A DNA stretch of 6,051 bases from JBBDWZ01 sp050732575 (GCA_050732575.1 JBOHRF010000324.1:1-6051), one strand, 5' to 3'; counted from the stretch's first letter, positions 1 through 6,051 are shown. The notes: generated by a model not told the origin, from the letters alone. Made by a program: numbers and translations.

Positions 1-2158
1 GCTCGGTTCCGGCCACGAAGGCCTCGTCTTTCACCCTGTCCAGCGGGCAATACTCGGAAGCCAGCTGACCAGTCGATACATCGATGCGCTGGAAGCTGAC
101 GCCGCTGGGCCACGCCCACTCGACCGGCCTGGCCAGTATTGCTTCCTCACCGTAATAGACTGAGCGCATGAACTTGCCCCACACGGGCGCTACGTAGACG
201 CCGCCCGAAGCACTACCGATGATGCGCTGCGGGCGATCGAAACCAAACCAGACCGCGGCCAGCAAGTTGGGCGTGAATCCCACGAACCAGACGTTCGTGT
301 AATCGTTGGTCGTGCCGGTTTTGCCGGCAGCGGGGATTTCATAGGGCAAATTGCCCTGACCGGGATCACGCGCGGCGTAGCCAGTGCCGTTATCGACGAC
401 CGTACGCATGAGATCGCGCACGATGGCGGTGGTTGCGGAGTCGAGGACCTGCTCGACCTGCGGTTTGGATTCCCAGCGGACGTTGCCTTTCTCATCCTCG
501 ACCTTCACCACAATGCGCGCGGTGGGCCGGTAGCCGGTGGTGGCAAAAACGGAGTACGCCTCGGCCACCTGCATGGGAATGACATCAGCAGCGCCAATGG
601 CAACGGCGGGTACGGCAAGCATGGGCGTGCGAATGCCCATGCGGCGCGCGTACTGCACGACAGACTCCATGCCCACTTCCAGGCCGAGCTTGATGGTGGG
701 CACGTTCACGGAGTGTTTGAGCGTTTCCCGCAAATTGATGGGACCACGGTAAGCCGTATCGAAGTTGGCGGGCGCCCAGATGGTACCATCGACCTGTGGC
801 ATGGTGAACGGCGAGTCGACCACCATGTGCGCGACCGGGATGCCACTGGCCACGGCTGCGGTCATCACGAATGGCTTGAAGACCGAGCCGGGTTGCCGCA
901 GTGCCTGCGTGGCGCGGTTGAACTTGCTGTCCGTGAAATCGCGGCCACCTACCAGCGCGCGGACATCGCCCGTGGCCGGGTCCATGGCGATGAACAGACC
1001 TTGCAAGTAAGGCGTTTCATTGCCCCGCTTGCGTTCCTTGTTGGCGATGGCATCGGCGTACTTGGGATGACGATATCCGGGCGAGCGCTCGAGACGGGCC
1101 CAGCCGGAGTCCATGGCCATCTCAGCGGAACGCTGCATGTCGATGTCCAGCGTGGTGTATACGCGCAGGCCGGCGCGATACAGATCACTTCCGAAACGAC
1201 TGTCCAGCTCGATGCGGACGGCCTCTACGAAATACGGACCGAGCCGGGCCGCATCGGTGCCACTGGGGCCGGTGGGCAGAGGCGCCTGTTTCCAGCGGTC
1301 TATCTCCTCTTTGGTCAAGTATTGCTGCGCGCCCATCAGGGCGAGGACGAGATTGCGGCGATTCAGCGCGCGCTCAGGGTGATTGAACGGATCGAACCGG
1401 CTGGGCGCGTTGATCACGGCGGCAAGCAGCGCCGCCTCGGCCGGATCCAACTCGACCGCAGGTTTTCCGAAATAGTGCTGGGCCGCCGTCTCAATCCCGT
1501 ACCAGCCGTGACCGTAGTTGACCTGGTTGATGTAGGCCGCCAGGATCTGATCCTTGGTGTACACGTCCTCCAACTCGAGCGCGACCTTCAGCTCCTTCAG
1601 CTTGCGCTGCAGCGCGCCACGGATGAGGGATCGTTCAAAACCGATGTCCTCCGTGAACATGTGGCGGGCCAGTTGCTGCGTAATTGTGCTGCCACCGCCG
1701 CGCTGGCCGGCCAGCAGAACAGCCCGCATGAGACCCCGCGGATCGAAGCCGCCATGCTCGTAAAAACGTTTGTCTTCCACCGCAATGAAGGCCTTGGGTA
1801 CATAGGGCGGCAGCGAGGCAATGTCGACGGGCGTGCGCCGTTCCTGGTACAACTCGGTGACCAGGCGTCCGTCATGGGCAAAGATCTTGGTTGCTCGGGC
1901 GGGCTCCCAAACCCAGATCTGCGCAATGGAAGGACAGTCCCGGCAAACCGACTGCCAGGTGCCGGCCGCCAGACCGGTGACCAGGGCCAGCCCGCAGAGG
2001 GCCACAATCGCGGTGCGGCGCACGAACACGGGATGCCGCCTGACCCAACGGCGCACCCGGTCGCGCCCGTGACGGATGCGGTTACCTGTTGCCCGCATGT
2101 GCTCGCCCCACGGCTGTGGCCGTCTGCGACGCGGTGGTGAACTCCCGGGACGATTCAT
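1..2158 (-). CDS. Class A penicillin-binding protein, PBP1A type (C-terminus cut by window edge)
   Basis: Bifunctional peptidoglycan glycosyltransferase/transpeptidase anchored in the inner membrane; it polymerises lipid II and cross-links stem peptides. I translated 719 codons by hand from the ATG at 2156-2158 with no stop. An Arg/Pro-rich cytosolic tail (1-48) precedes one membrane helix (about 49-67). The GT51 domain shows EDKRFYEHGG with the expected catalytic Glu128, GGSTITQQL (Ser157 onward), RKLKE (Glu189) and the KDQILAAYIN...YFGK block (202-232). The transpeptidase domain shows all three penicillin-binding motifs: SVFK (nucleophile Ser425, Lys428), SVN (Ser483, Asn485) and KTG (613-615). 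The C-terminal segment ending in AFVAGTE resembles the usual end of PBP1A proteins, so probably only a short tail is missing. Its start overlaps the upstream phosphatase stop (ATGA), suggesting coupled translation. Family assignment is secure; mrcA/ponA naming is not. Confidence 0.96.
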   Translation of the reverse strand, partial: MNRPGSSPPRRRRPQPWGEHMRATGNRIRHGRDRVRRWVRRHPVFVRRTAIVALCGLALVTGLAAGTWQSVCRDCPSIAQIWVWEPARATKIFAHDGRLVTELYQERRTPVDIASLPPYVPKAFIAVEDKRFYEHGGFDPRGLMRAVLLAGQRGGGSTITQQLARHMFTEDIGFERSLIRGALQRKLKELKVALELEDVYTKDQILAAYINQVNYGHGWYGIETAAQHYFGKPAVELDPAEAALLAAVINAPSRFDPFNHPERALNRRNLVLALMGAQQYLTKEEIDRWKQAPLPTGPSGTDAARLGPYFVEAVRIELDSRFGSDLYRAGLRVYTTLDIDMQRSAEMAMDSGWARLERSPGYRHPKYADAIANKERKRGNETPYLQGLFIAMDPATGDVRALVGGRDFTDSKFNRATQALRQPGSVFKPFVMTAAVASGIPVAHMVVDSPFTMPQVDGTIWAPANFDTAYRGPINLRETLKHSVNVPTIKLGLEVGMESVVQYARRMGIRTPMLAVPAVAIGAADVIPMQVAEAYSVFATTGYRPTARIVVKVEDEKGNVRWESKPQVEQVLDSATTAIVRDLMRTVVDNGTGYAARDPGQGNLPYEIPAAGKTGTTNDYTNVWFVGFTPNLLAAVWFGFDRPQRIIGSASGGVYVAPVWGKFMRSVYYGEEAILARPVEWAWPSGVSFQRIDVSTGQLASEYCPLDRVKDEAFVAGTE
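2155..2158 (-). promoter_or_regulatory. ATGA start/stop overlap (phosphatase to PBP)
   Basis: On the minus strand the bases read ATGA: ATG starts the PBP and TGA ends the phosphatase. This arrangement is typical of termination-reinitiation coupling and supports this start over the in-frame Met at residue 21. Confidence 0.8.
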
Positions 2159-2961
2159 GAGGATCTCAGCAACAAGTTGTGCAGTGCATCATGGATTACG
2201 GGATTTCCGGCCAAAACGCTGCTTCGCTCAAACGGATTGAATGGCCCGGCCATGGTGGTGATCACACCACCAGCCTCACGAACCAGCAGCGCGCCAGCGG
2301 CCATATCCCACGGAAACAGATCGAGCTCCCAAAAGCCATCGAAATGCCCGCTCGCCACATGACACAAGTCGAGCGACGCTGAACCGGCCCGCCGCACACC
2401 TGACGTATGACGCATGACCGAGTCGAATTGGTTCAGGTACCCGGGCAAAAGGTGGAGGTTCTTGAAGGGGAAGCCGGTGCCAATCAGCGCGGCTGGCAAT
2501 TGTTCCGTGGTAGAAACACGAATGGGCTGCTGATTGTGCGTGGCACCCTGGCCCAAAGCCGCGCACCATTCCTGACCGGTTGGCCCGGAGACCACGGCGG
2601 CGGCCACCAGCTGCCCGCAATGCGCGACGGCCACAGACGCGGAATACACCGGATAGCTATGCAGGAAGTTCGTGGTGCCATCCAACGGATCGACCAGCCA
2701 AACCCACTCCCGCTGCGCCCAGTGCGCGCCCGTTTGGTGATCGGCAACACTCTCTTCAGCCAGCACGTCGTGGGCGGGAAACGCGGTCAGGATGTGCTGA
2801 ACGATGCTGCGCTCCGCCTCATGATCTACGTAACTGACAAAATCTGCGCTGCCCTTGTGGGTCCAATCTTCCGGGCGCACACGGCCCACGTGCTGCTGAT
2901 GGATTTTTGCGGCGCCGCGCGCGGCCTCCAGGCCCACGCGCAATACTTCATTCCATTCCAT
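2155..2961 (-). CDS. Inositol monophosphatase family protein (SuhB/IMPase-like)
   Basis: A 268-residue Mg-dependent phosphatase of the inositol monophosphatase/FIG superfamily, full length for the family. Visible signatures are KGSADFVSYVDHEAE (36-50, the usual D-x-V-T-x-x-D region with Ser in place of Thr), AEES (metal-binding Glu69), WLVDPLDGTTNF (metal-binding Asp91 and Asp94), WDMAAG (Asp219) and EAGG (229-232). All expected metal ligands are present, so it should be active. The substrate is not decided by sequence: family members act on inositol-1-phosphate, histidinol phosphate, sugar phosphates or 3'-phosphoadenosine phosphates, and E. coli SuhB also has an rRNA antitermination role. 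The ATG at 2959-2961 has only a weak upstream GAG as ribosome site. It is first in the leftward unit, and its TGA overlaps the PBP start by four bases. Pairing with a PBP suggests co-expression rather than a shown functional link. Confidence 0.94.
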   Translation of the reverse strand: MEWNEVLRVGLEAARGAAKIHQQHVGRVRPEDWTHKGSADFVSYVDHEAERSIVQHILTAFPAHDVLAEESVADHQTGAHWAQREWVWLVDPLDGTTNFLHSYPVYSASVAVAHCGQLVAAAVVSGPTGQEWCAALGQGATHNQQPIRVSTTEQLPAALIGTGFPFKNLHLLPGYLNQFDSVMRHTSGVRRAGSASLDLCHVASGHFDGFWELDLFPWDMAAGALLVREAGGVITTMAGPFNPFERSSVLAGNPVIHDALHNLLLRSS

Positions 2962-3084
2962 GGTTGCTCACGCTTGAAACCGCAGCCTAACTTACGCCCG
3001 CCTTCCCAGCAGCGCACAGGTCGGCAGAGATCTTGCCCCATCACGATGCCATGATACACCCCTCACAGCGCGGGAAGAGGTGTT
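2962..3084. promoter_or_regulatory. Divergent intergenic region, presumed promoters for both units
   Basis: This 123-bp gap is the only space between two divergent units, so promoters for both should lie here. On the plus strand a weak candidate is TTGCCC (3033-3038) with a poor -10 such as TACACC (3055-3060, 16-bp spacer) or the extended -10-like TGCCATGAT (3047-3055). No convincing sigma-70 pair stands out for the minus strand. No terminator-like hairpin with a T-run was seen. The location is inferred from gene layout; the exact boxes are weak. Confidence 0.4.
3073..3082 (+). promoter_or_regulatory. Ribosome binding site of the zinc-ribbon gene
   Basis: The sequence GGAAGAGGTG lies just ahead of the ATG at 3085-3087 and supports that start. 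Confidence 0.6.
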
Positions 3085-3360
3085 ATGGCAGAAGCCAACA
3101 GGGAGCCCAAGCGATCGGAAGGCGTGCTGACCCAGGTGTGCGTCAATTGCGGCAACGAATACTTCTTCGAAAGCGAGCTGCCGCCCAATCATATGACGTG
3201 CGAGCGTTGCGGCGGCCATGTCTTCCGTTCCTTTTTTGCCGTCACCAATGCCGATGAAGTCGAGCAGGACTTCGAAGAAATGACCAGTCGAGATACCGCG
3301 CCCGATGATCCCGGGACGGATGTCGTGCCTGGGGACCTGTACGATCTGAACAATCCATGA
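3085..3360 (+). CDS. Small zinc-ribbon protein of unknown function
   Basis: This 91-residue protein has two CxxC knuckles, Cys19/Cys22 (CVNC) and Cys39/Cys42 (CERC), separated by 16 residues. The second is followed by GG, the usual pattern of a structural zinc ribbon in small FmdB-like or regulatory proteins. After the ribbon comes a hydrophobic stretch (HVFRSFFAV), then a strongly acidic C-terminal third rich in Asp and Glu that is probably disordered. There is no signal peptide or membrane segment, so it should be cytoplasmic. Acidic tails of this kind can contact basic proteins, but no partner is visible. It is first in the rightward unit, ahead of dapA by 112 bp, so it is probably co-transcribed with the DAP genes. 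Its function is not recognised. The frame stays open beyond the TGA for 29 codons (see findings). Confidence 0.85.
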   Translation: MAEANREPKRSEGVLTQVCVNCGNEYFFESELPPNHMTCERCGGHVFRSFFAVTNADEVEQDFEEMTSRDTAPDDPGTDVVPGDLYDLNNP

Positions 3361-3371
3361 AAGAACTTCCG

Positions 3372-3431
3372 GAAGGTGAATGGTAAGGAGAATCGTAAGA
3401 TCAATCGTAAGGAGAGACGTAAGGAGAATCG
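3372..3431 (+). repeat. 12-bp tandem repeat, five units, with Shine-Dalgarno-like cores
   Basis: The best unit is TAAGGAGAATCG. Copies lie at 3384-3395 (exact), 3396-3407 (three changes), 3408-3419 (two changes) and 3420-3431 (exact). A more diverged copy at 3372-3383 matches 9 of 12. A sixth position, 3432-3443, keeps little beyond AAG. TAAGGAG occurs at 3384, 3408 and 3420, which equals the usual complement of the 16S rRNA 3' end. No ATG, GTG or TTG follows any of them at a usable distance. The A-rich composition contrasts with the flanking GC-rich genes. Because the unit is 12 bp, it keeps frame and encodes Lys-Glu-Asn-Arg-like tetrapeptides in the zinc-ribbon frame. Confidence 0.9.
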
Positions 3432-3458
3432 CAAGCGAGCGACGGAATAACGTCACAT

Positions 3459-3468
3459 AGAGGGGCGG
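3459..3468 (+). promoter_or_regulatory. Ribosome binding site deciding the dapA GTG start
   Basis: AGAGGGGCGG ends four bases before GTG at 3473-3475, with its GGGG core about seven bases upstream of the start. The nearby ATG at 3469-3471 is followed two codons later by TGA, so GTG is the only workable start here. Confidence 0.65.
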
Positions 3469-3472
3469 ATGC

Positions 3473-4366
3473 GTGGCTGATCCAAGGTTCGAGGGCTCGG
3501 GTGTTGCACTCGTAACACCGTTCGATGCGCGCGGTGTGAACGAACGCGTGCTGCGTGAGCTGGTCGAGTTTCACGTGGCCGAAGGAACGGATGCGCTGAT
3601 CGTGTGCGGCTCGACGGGTGAAGCGGCCACCATGAGCGCGGCCGAGCAGCAGCACGCAGTGGAAACCGTGGTTTCGGCCAGTGCGGGCCGATTGCCGGTG
3701 ATTGCCGGCTGCGGGGGCAGTGACACGGCGCAGGTATCGGCACTGGCGCGCCAGGCGCGGGCCGCGCGCGCCGACGCCATCCTGATCAGTGCGCCTCCGT
3801 ACAACAAGCCGCCCCAGCGCGGCCTTGCGTTGCACTACCGCACGGTGATGGACGCGGCCGATTTGCCCACCGTGATTTACAACGTACCGGGCCGCACGTC
3901 CGTGAATATTCTGCCGGCCACCATCGAGGAATTGTGTAACGATGCGCGCGTGATCGGCGTGAAGGAGGCGTGCGGTGATCTTTCGCAAGTAGCGGAGCTG
4001 GCGCGGCGAGTAGGGGAGCGCGTTTCCATCTGGAGCGGCAACGACGACCAGGTCGTGTCCATCATGGCACTCGGTGGTCGCGGCGTGATCAGCGTATTGG
4101 CCAACATAGCGCCGCGCGCTACCAGTCGCATGGCGCACTCGTTCTTGCAGGGTGACACGCGCACGGCCAGTGCACTGCAGCTGCGCTATCTGCCACTGAT
4201 CGGCGCGCTGTTCGCCGAGTCGAACCCGATCCCGGTAAAAACCGCAGTCCGTTGGCTGGGCTTCACGGTGGGTCCACTTCGGCCGCCGCTGGTGGAGTGT
4301 GACCCGGCCATCCGGAAGAATCTGGAGCGCGCACTTGGTGACGCGGGGCTGCAACCTCTGGTATGA
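3473..4366 (+). CDS. dapA: 4-hydroxy-tetrahydrodipicolinate synthase
   Basis: Condenses pyruvate and L-aspartate-4-semialdehyde, the first committed step of DAP/lysine synthesis, in the cytoplasm. At 297 residues it is the family's normal (beta/alpha)8-barrel length. Visible motifs are GSGVALVTPF (8-17), GSTGE (46-50, with Thr48), PPYNK (Tyr110), VIYNVPGRT (Tyr136 and Arg141) and GVKEA with the Schiff-base Lys164. These match E. coli Thr45, Tyr107, Tyr133, Arg138 and Lys161 with a constant offset of three, so the catalytic set is complete. Related aldolases such as NanA share the fold, but the following dapB and dapH settle the assignment. The gene starts at GTG and its TGA overlaps the dapB ATG. 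Lysine feedback is common in the family; I did not resolve the lysine-site residues here. Confidence 0.97.
   Translation: MADPRFEGSGVALVTPFDARGVNERVLRELVEFHVAEGTDALIVCGSTGEAATMSAAEQQHAVETVVSASAGRLPVIAGCGGSDTAQVSALARQARAARADAILISAPPYNKPPQRGLALHYRTVMDAADLPTVIYNVPGRTSVNILPATIEELCNDARVIGVKEACGDLSQVAELARRVGERVSIWSGNDDQVVSIMALGGRGVISVLANIAPRATSRMAHSFLQGDTRTASALQLRYLPLIGALFAESNPIPVKTAVRWLGFTVGPLRPPLVECDPAIRKNLERALGDAGLQPLV
4363..4366 (+). promoter_or_regulatory. ATGA start/stop overlap (dapA to dapB)
   Basis: The dapB ATG and the dapA TGA share bases, which supports the dapB start and coupled translation of consecutive pathway enzymes. Confidence 0.8.
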
Positions 4367-5205
4367 GTGATCGGCCGCCGGTCCCCAAAACAACGCGCCA
4401 GCAAAATGCACCGGCCAAAGTCGTGATCTCGGGCGCCACCGGTCGGATGGGCCAAACGTTGGCGGCGCTGATCGAGACATCTGCTGAATGGGAGCTGGTG
4501 GGCGGCATCGATCGCGACGCATTTTCGGGAGGCGCCGCCGAGGCGCACGGGTTTTCCTCCATTGTGACTGCGCAGGATGCCGATCGAGTCATTCGGGCCG
4601 CCGATGTGGTACTCGATTTCTCGGCGCCTGAAGGCCTGGCCAACCTGCTGGCACGCCAAACCCAGAACCTGGCGGGCAAAGTGCTCGTGGTGGGCACGAC
4701 CGGATTGTCGCCCGATGGCCTGGCTGCACTCGAACGCAGTGCACAACATTCGGCCGTGATGCTCTCCGCCAACTACAGTGTGGGTGTCAACCTGATGCTG
4801 GATCTGGTGGCCAATGCCGCGCGCGTGTTGCCCGCCCACGGCTTCGACGTGGAGATCGTGGAAACGCACCATCGGCACAAAGCCGATGCACCCAGTGGCA
4901 CGGCATTGCTGCTGGGCAAGGTAATTGCCGAGGCGCGCGGCATGGCGCTCGAGCCCGCGCGGCGCGATGGCCGTTCCGGCAAGACGGGGGAACGGGCGCA
5001 AGGCGAGATCGCGTTTCACGCACTGCGCGGCGGTGAAGTGGTCGGTGAACATCGCGTGTTGTTTCTGGGCGCGCACCAGCGCTTCGAGATTGCGCACGCG
5101 GCAGCCGACCGCGGTTTGTTTGCGGAAGGCGCATTGTTGGCCGCTCGCTGGCTGATGGGCAAGCCGCCCGGCCGATATACCATGAAAGACGTGTTGGGTT
5201 TGTAG
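4363..5205 (+). CDS. dapB: 4-hydroxy-tetrahydrodipicolinate reductase
   Basis: NAD(P)H-dependent reduction of the DapA product to tetrahydrodipicolinate, the second step of the pathway. The protein has 280 residues, slightly longer than usual because of about 18 extra polar residues before the Rossmann strand. The nucleotide-binding motif is GATGRMG (24-30), followed by DFSAPEG (85-91) and GTTG (111-114). The substrate/catalytic signature ETHHRHKADAPSGTAL spans 167-182, with catalytic His169 and Lys173 (E. coli His159 and Lys163). The C-terminus ending in YTMKDVLGL is typical of the family. The ATG lies inside ATGA shared with the dapA stop, indicating translational coupling; an internal later start would lose this overlap. 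No residues are missing or odd in the active site. Confidence 0.97.
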   Translation: MSDRPPVPKTTRQQNAPAKVVISGATGRMGQTLAALIETSAEWELVGGIDRDAFSGGAAEAHGFSSIVTAQDADRVIRAADVVLDFSAPEGLANLLARQTQNLAGKVLVVGTTGLSPDGLAALERSAQHSAVMLSANYSVGVNLMLDLVANAARVLPAHGFDVEIVETHHRHKADAPSGTALLLGKVIAEARGMALEPARRDGRSGKTGERAQGEIAFHALRGGEVVGEHRVLFLGAHQRFEIAHAAADRGLFAEGALLAARWLMGKPPGRYTMKDVLGL

Positions 5206-5208
5206 AGC

Positions 5209-5213
5209 AGAGG
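5209..5213 (+). promoter_or_regulatory. Ribosome binding site of dapH
   Basis: AGAGG lies five bases before the ATG at 5219-5221, within the 13-bp dapB-dapH gap, and supports that start. Confidence 0.6.
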
Positions 5214-5218
5214 CGCAA

Positions 5219-5926
5219 ATGGACTACCAGACCATTCGGGATCTGATCGCCAACGCGAAGAAGAAGACGCCGATCATCGCTTTCGTACGGCATGAGGGGG
5301 CGCTGCCCGTGCAGGGGAACGAAGAGCTGAAGGTGTTTCCCACGAATGCCGGTACCAGCATCCTGATTGGCGAGTGGGACCACGTGAAGCCGGTGCTCGA
5401 GTCAGAGCCGGTTCGCTACTACCACATTGAGAATGATCGGCGCAACTCGGCCATCCCCATGCTGGATCTCAAACCGCTAACGGCGCGCATCGAGCCGGGC
5501 GCAGTGATTCGCGACCAGGTCGAAATCGGCGAACGCGTGATCGTGATGATGGGTGCGGTCATCAATATCGGCGCCATCGTGGGCGCGGGCACCATGGTGG
5601 ACATGAATGCGGTGGTGGGCGCACGAGCCATTGTAGGCGAGAACTGCCACGTGGGCGCGGGCGCCGTGTTGGCCGGTGTGCTCGAGCCGCCCAGCGCCGA
5701 GCCCGTTCGCATTGAAGACAACGTGCTGATCGGCGCCAATGCAGTGGTTCTGGAAGGCTGCCGTGTGGGCAAGGGAAGTGTAGTCGCGGCCGGCGCCGTG
5801 GTTACCAGTGATGTGCCCGCCAACGTGGTCGTTGCCGGTCAGCCCGCGCGCGTGATCAAGCAGGTCGACGAAAAAACGAAAGACAAGACCGCGCTCCTCA
5901 AAGAGCTGCGTCGCCTCAACGACTGA
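5219..5926 (+). CDS. dapH: Tetrahydrodipicolinate N-acetyltransferase
   Basis: Transfers an acetyl group from acetyl-CoA to tetrahydrodipicolinate, the committing step of the acetylase branch of DAP synthesis. The 235 residues match the DapH/YkuQ family length. An N-terminal alpha/beta domain (about 1-75) is followed by ENDRRNSAIPMLDLK (71-85), a run almost identical to what I recall of Bacillus YkuQ. A left-handed beta-helix of hexapeptide repeats then spans about 88-210. Within it are INIGAIVGAGTMVDMN (115-130), ENCHVGAGAVLAG (141-153), LEPPSAEPV (155-163) and IGANAVVLEG (171-180). The succinylase DapD lacks this combination, so acetyl- is favoured over succinyl-transfer. The gene directly follows dapB. 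The partner aminotransferase and N-acetyl-DAP deacetylase are outside the window. Confidence 0.96.
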   Translation: MDYQTIRDLIANAKKKTPIIAFVRHEGALPVQGNEELKVFPTNAGTSILIGEWDHVKPVLESEPVRYYHIENDRRNSAIPMLDLKPLTARIEPGAVIRDQVEIGERVIVMMGAVINIGAIVGAGTMVDMNAVVGARAIVGENCHVGAGAVLAGVLEPPSAEPVRIEDNVLIGANAVVLEGCRVGKGSVVAAGAVVTSDVPANVVVAGQPARVIKQVDEKTKDKTALLKELRRLND

Positions 5927-5934
5927 GTGCGGTG

Positions 5935-6051
5935 ATGGGAATGGCCATATCCGAAATCCTCAATGTCCAGGCGCTGAACGGGTTTGGTCCCTACGATTCA
6001 TTGGCGCGCCTGGTCCTGGCCGCCATCCTGGGTGGCCTCATCGGACTGGAA
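5935..6051 (+). CDS. MgtC/SapB-like membrane protein, N-terminal fragment
   Basis: An open frame of 39 codons from the ATG at 5935-5937 runs off the right edge, eight bases after the dapH stop. A short leader is followed by a hydrophobic helix containing LARLVLAAILGGLIGLE, the hallmark first membrane segment of MgtC/SapB family proteins, which usually continues with Arg-Glu. Longer DUF4010-type proteins begin the same way, so the exact subfamily cannot be fixed. The ATG at 5941 is an alternative start, and no strong ribosome site distinguishes them. MgtC proteins are inner-membrane proteins linked to low-magnesium adaptation and ATP synthase regulation in Salmonella. Any relation to DAP synthesis here is unknown; close spacing suggests shared transcription. 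Confidence 0.75.
   Translation, partial: MGMAISEILNVQALNGFGPYDSLARLVLAAILGGLIGLE

Larger units (their letters stand above)
3361..3472 (+). promoter_or_regulatory. dapA leader / intergenic spacer
   Basis: This 112-bp spacer is the longest gap inside the rightward unit. It begins with a perfect 10-bp palindrome CTTCCGGAAG (3366-3375), continues through the 12-bp tandem repeat, and ends with the dapA ribosome site. TAAGAT at 3396-3401 matches a -10 box in four of six bases, but no good -35 lies at the proper spacing, so an internal dapA promoter is only possible. No intrinsic terminator is seen, so read-through from the zinc-ribbon gene is likely. Confidence 0.5.

Noticed and set aside
713..2140. 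Long plus-strand open frame (475 codons) opposite the PBP gene
   Set aside because: It is antisense to a gene with all GT51 and transpeptidase motifs; its translation is low-complexity Arg/Gly/Val-rich with no recognisable domain. Long shadow frames are expected at this GC content.
2407..3054. Plus-strand frame (215 codons) opposite the phosphatase
   Set aside because: Antisense of a gene with complete IMPase motifs; no independent signature.
3366..3375. Palindrome CTTCCGGAAG as an intrinsic terminator after the zinc-ribbon gene
   Set aside because: It has no loop and no following T-run, so it cannot form a normal terminator hairpin; a protein-binding half-site pair is possible but unsupported.
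3372..3431. CRISPR-like array
   Set aside because: Units are 12 bp and directly adjacent, without spacers; this is a simple tandem repeat.
2992..3456. Minus-strand frame with a leucine/isoleucine-rich start (154 codons)
   Set aside because: Its hydrophobic beginning is just the reverse translation of the 12-bp repeat, and the rest is antisense of the zinc-ribbon gene; it would also lie across the divergent promoter region.
3401..4522. Long minus-strand open frame (373 codons) opposite dapA
   Set aside because: It is the antisense of dapA, rich in Arg, His and Gln, with no motif; a codon-bias shadow.
4186..5097. Minus-strand open frame (303 codons) opposite dapB
   Set aside because: Antisense of dapB with no family signature; a shadow.

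Overview
The window is compact, high-GC bacterial chromosome (my eye estimate is about 60% G+C). It holds housekeeping genes for cell-wall precursors and cell-wall polymerisation. Protein features fit a Gram-negative-type bacterium using the acetylase branch of diaminopimelate (DAP) synthesis. The mix of genes, including a small zinc-ribbon protein ahead of dapA, reminds me of Gemmatimonadota. That placement is an inference from general resemblance and nothing in the window proves it.

Layout: two transcription units diverge from a 123-bp gap (2962-3084). Leftward (minus strand) are an inositol-monophosphatase family gene (2155-2961) and a class A penicillin-binding protein of the PBP1A type (2158 to beyond base 1), joined by a 4-base ATGA overlap. 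Rightward (plus strand) are a 91-residue zinc-ribbon protein of unknown role (3085-3360), a 112-bp leader with a 12-bp tandem repeat, dapA (3473-4366), dapB (4363-5205, another ATGA overlap), dapH (5219-5926), and the start of an MgtC/SapB-like membrane protein that runs off the right edge.

How they fit together: DapA condenses pyruvate with aspartate semialdehyde, DapB reduces the product to tetrahydrodipicolinate, and DapH N-acetylates it. These are three consecutive steps toward meso-DAP and lysine. Meso-DAP is the usual cross-linking residue of peptidoglycan, which the divergent PBP1A-type enzyme would polymerise and cross-link. The aminotransferase and deacetylase that complete the acetylase branch are not in the window.

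Most unusual signal: the leader between the zinc-ribbon gene and dapA holds about five 12-bp units (best unit TAAGGAGAATCG) at 3372-3431. Three contain TAAGGAG, a perfect Shine-Dalgarno core, with no start codon at a usable distance. The same stretch stays open for 29 codons in frame after the zinc-ribbon stop codon and would encode a Lys/Arg-rich tetrapeptide repeat. I see no mobile element, CRISPR array, RNA gene or clearly new multi-gene system.
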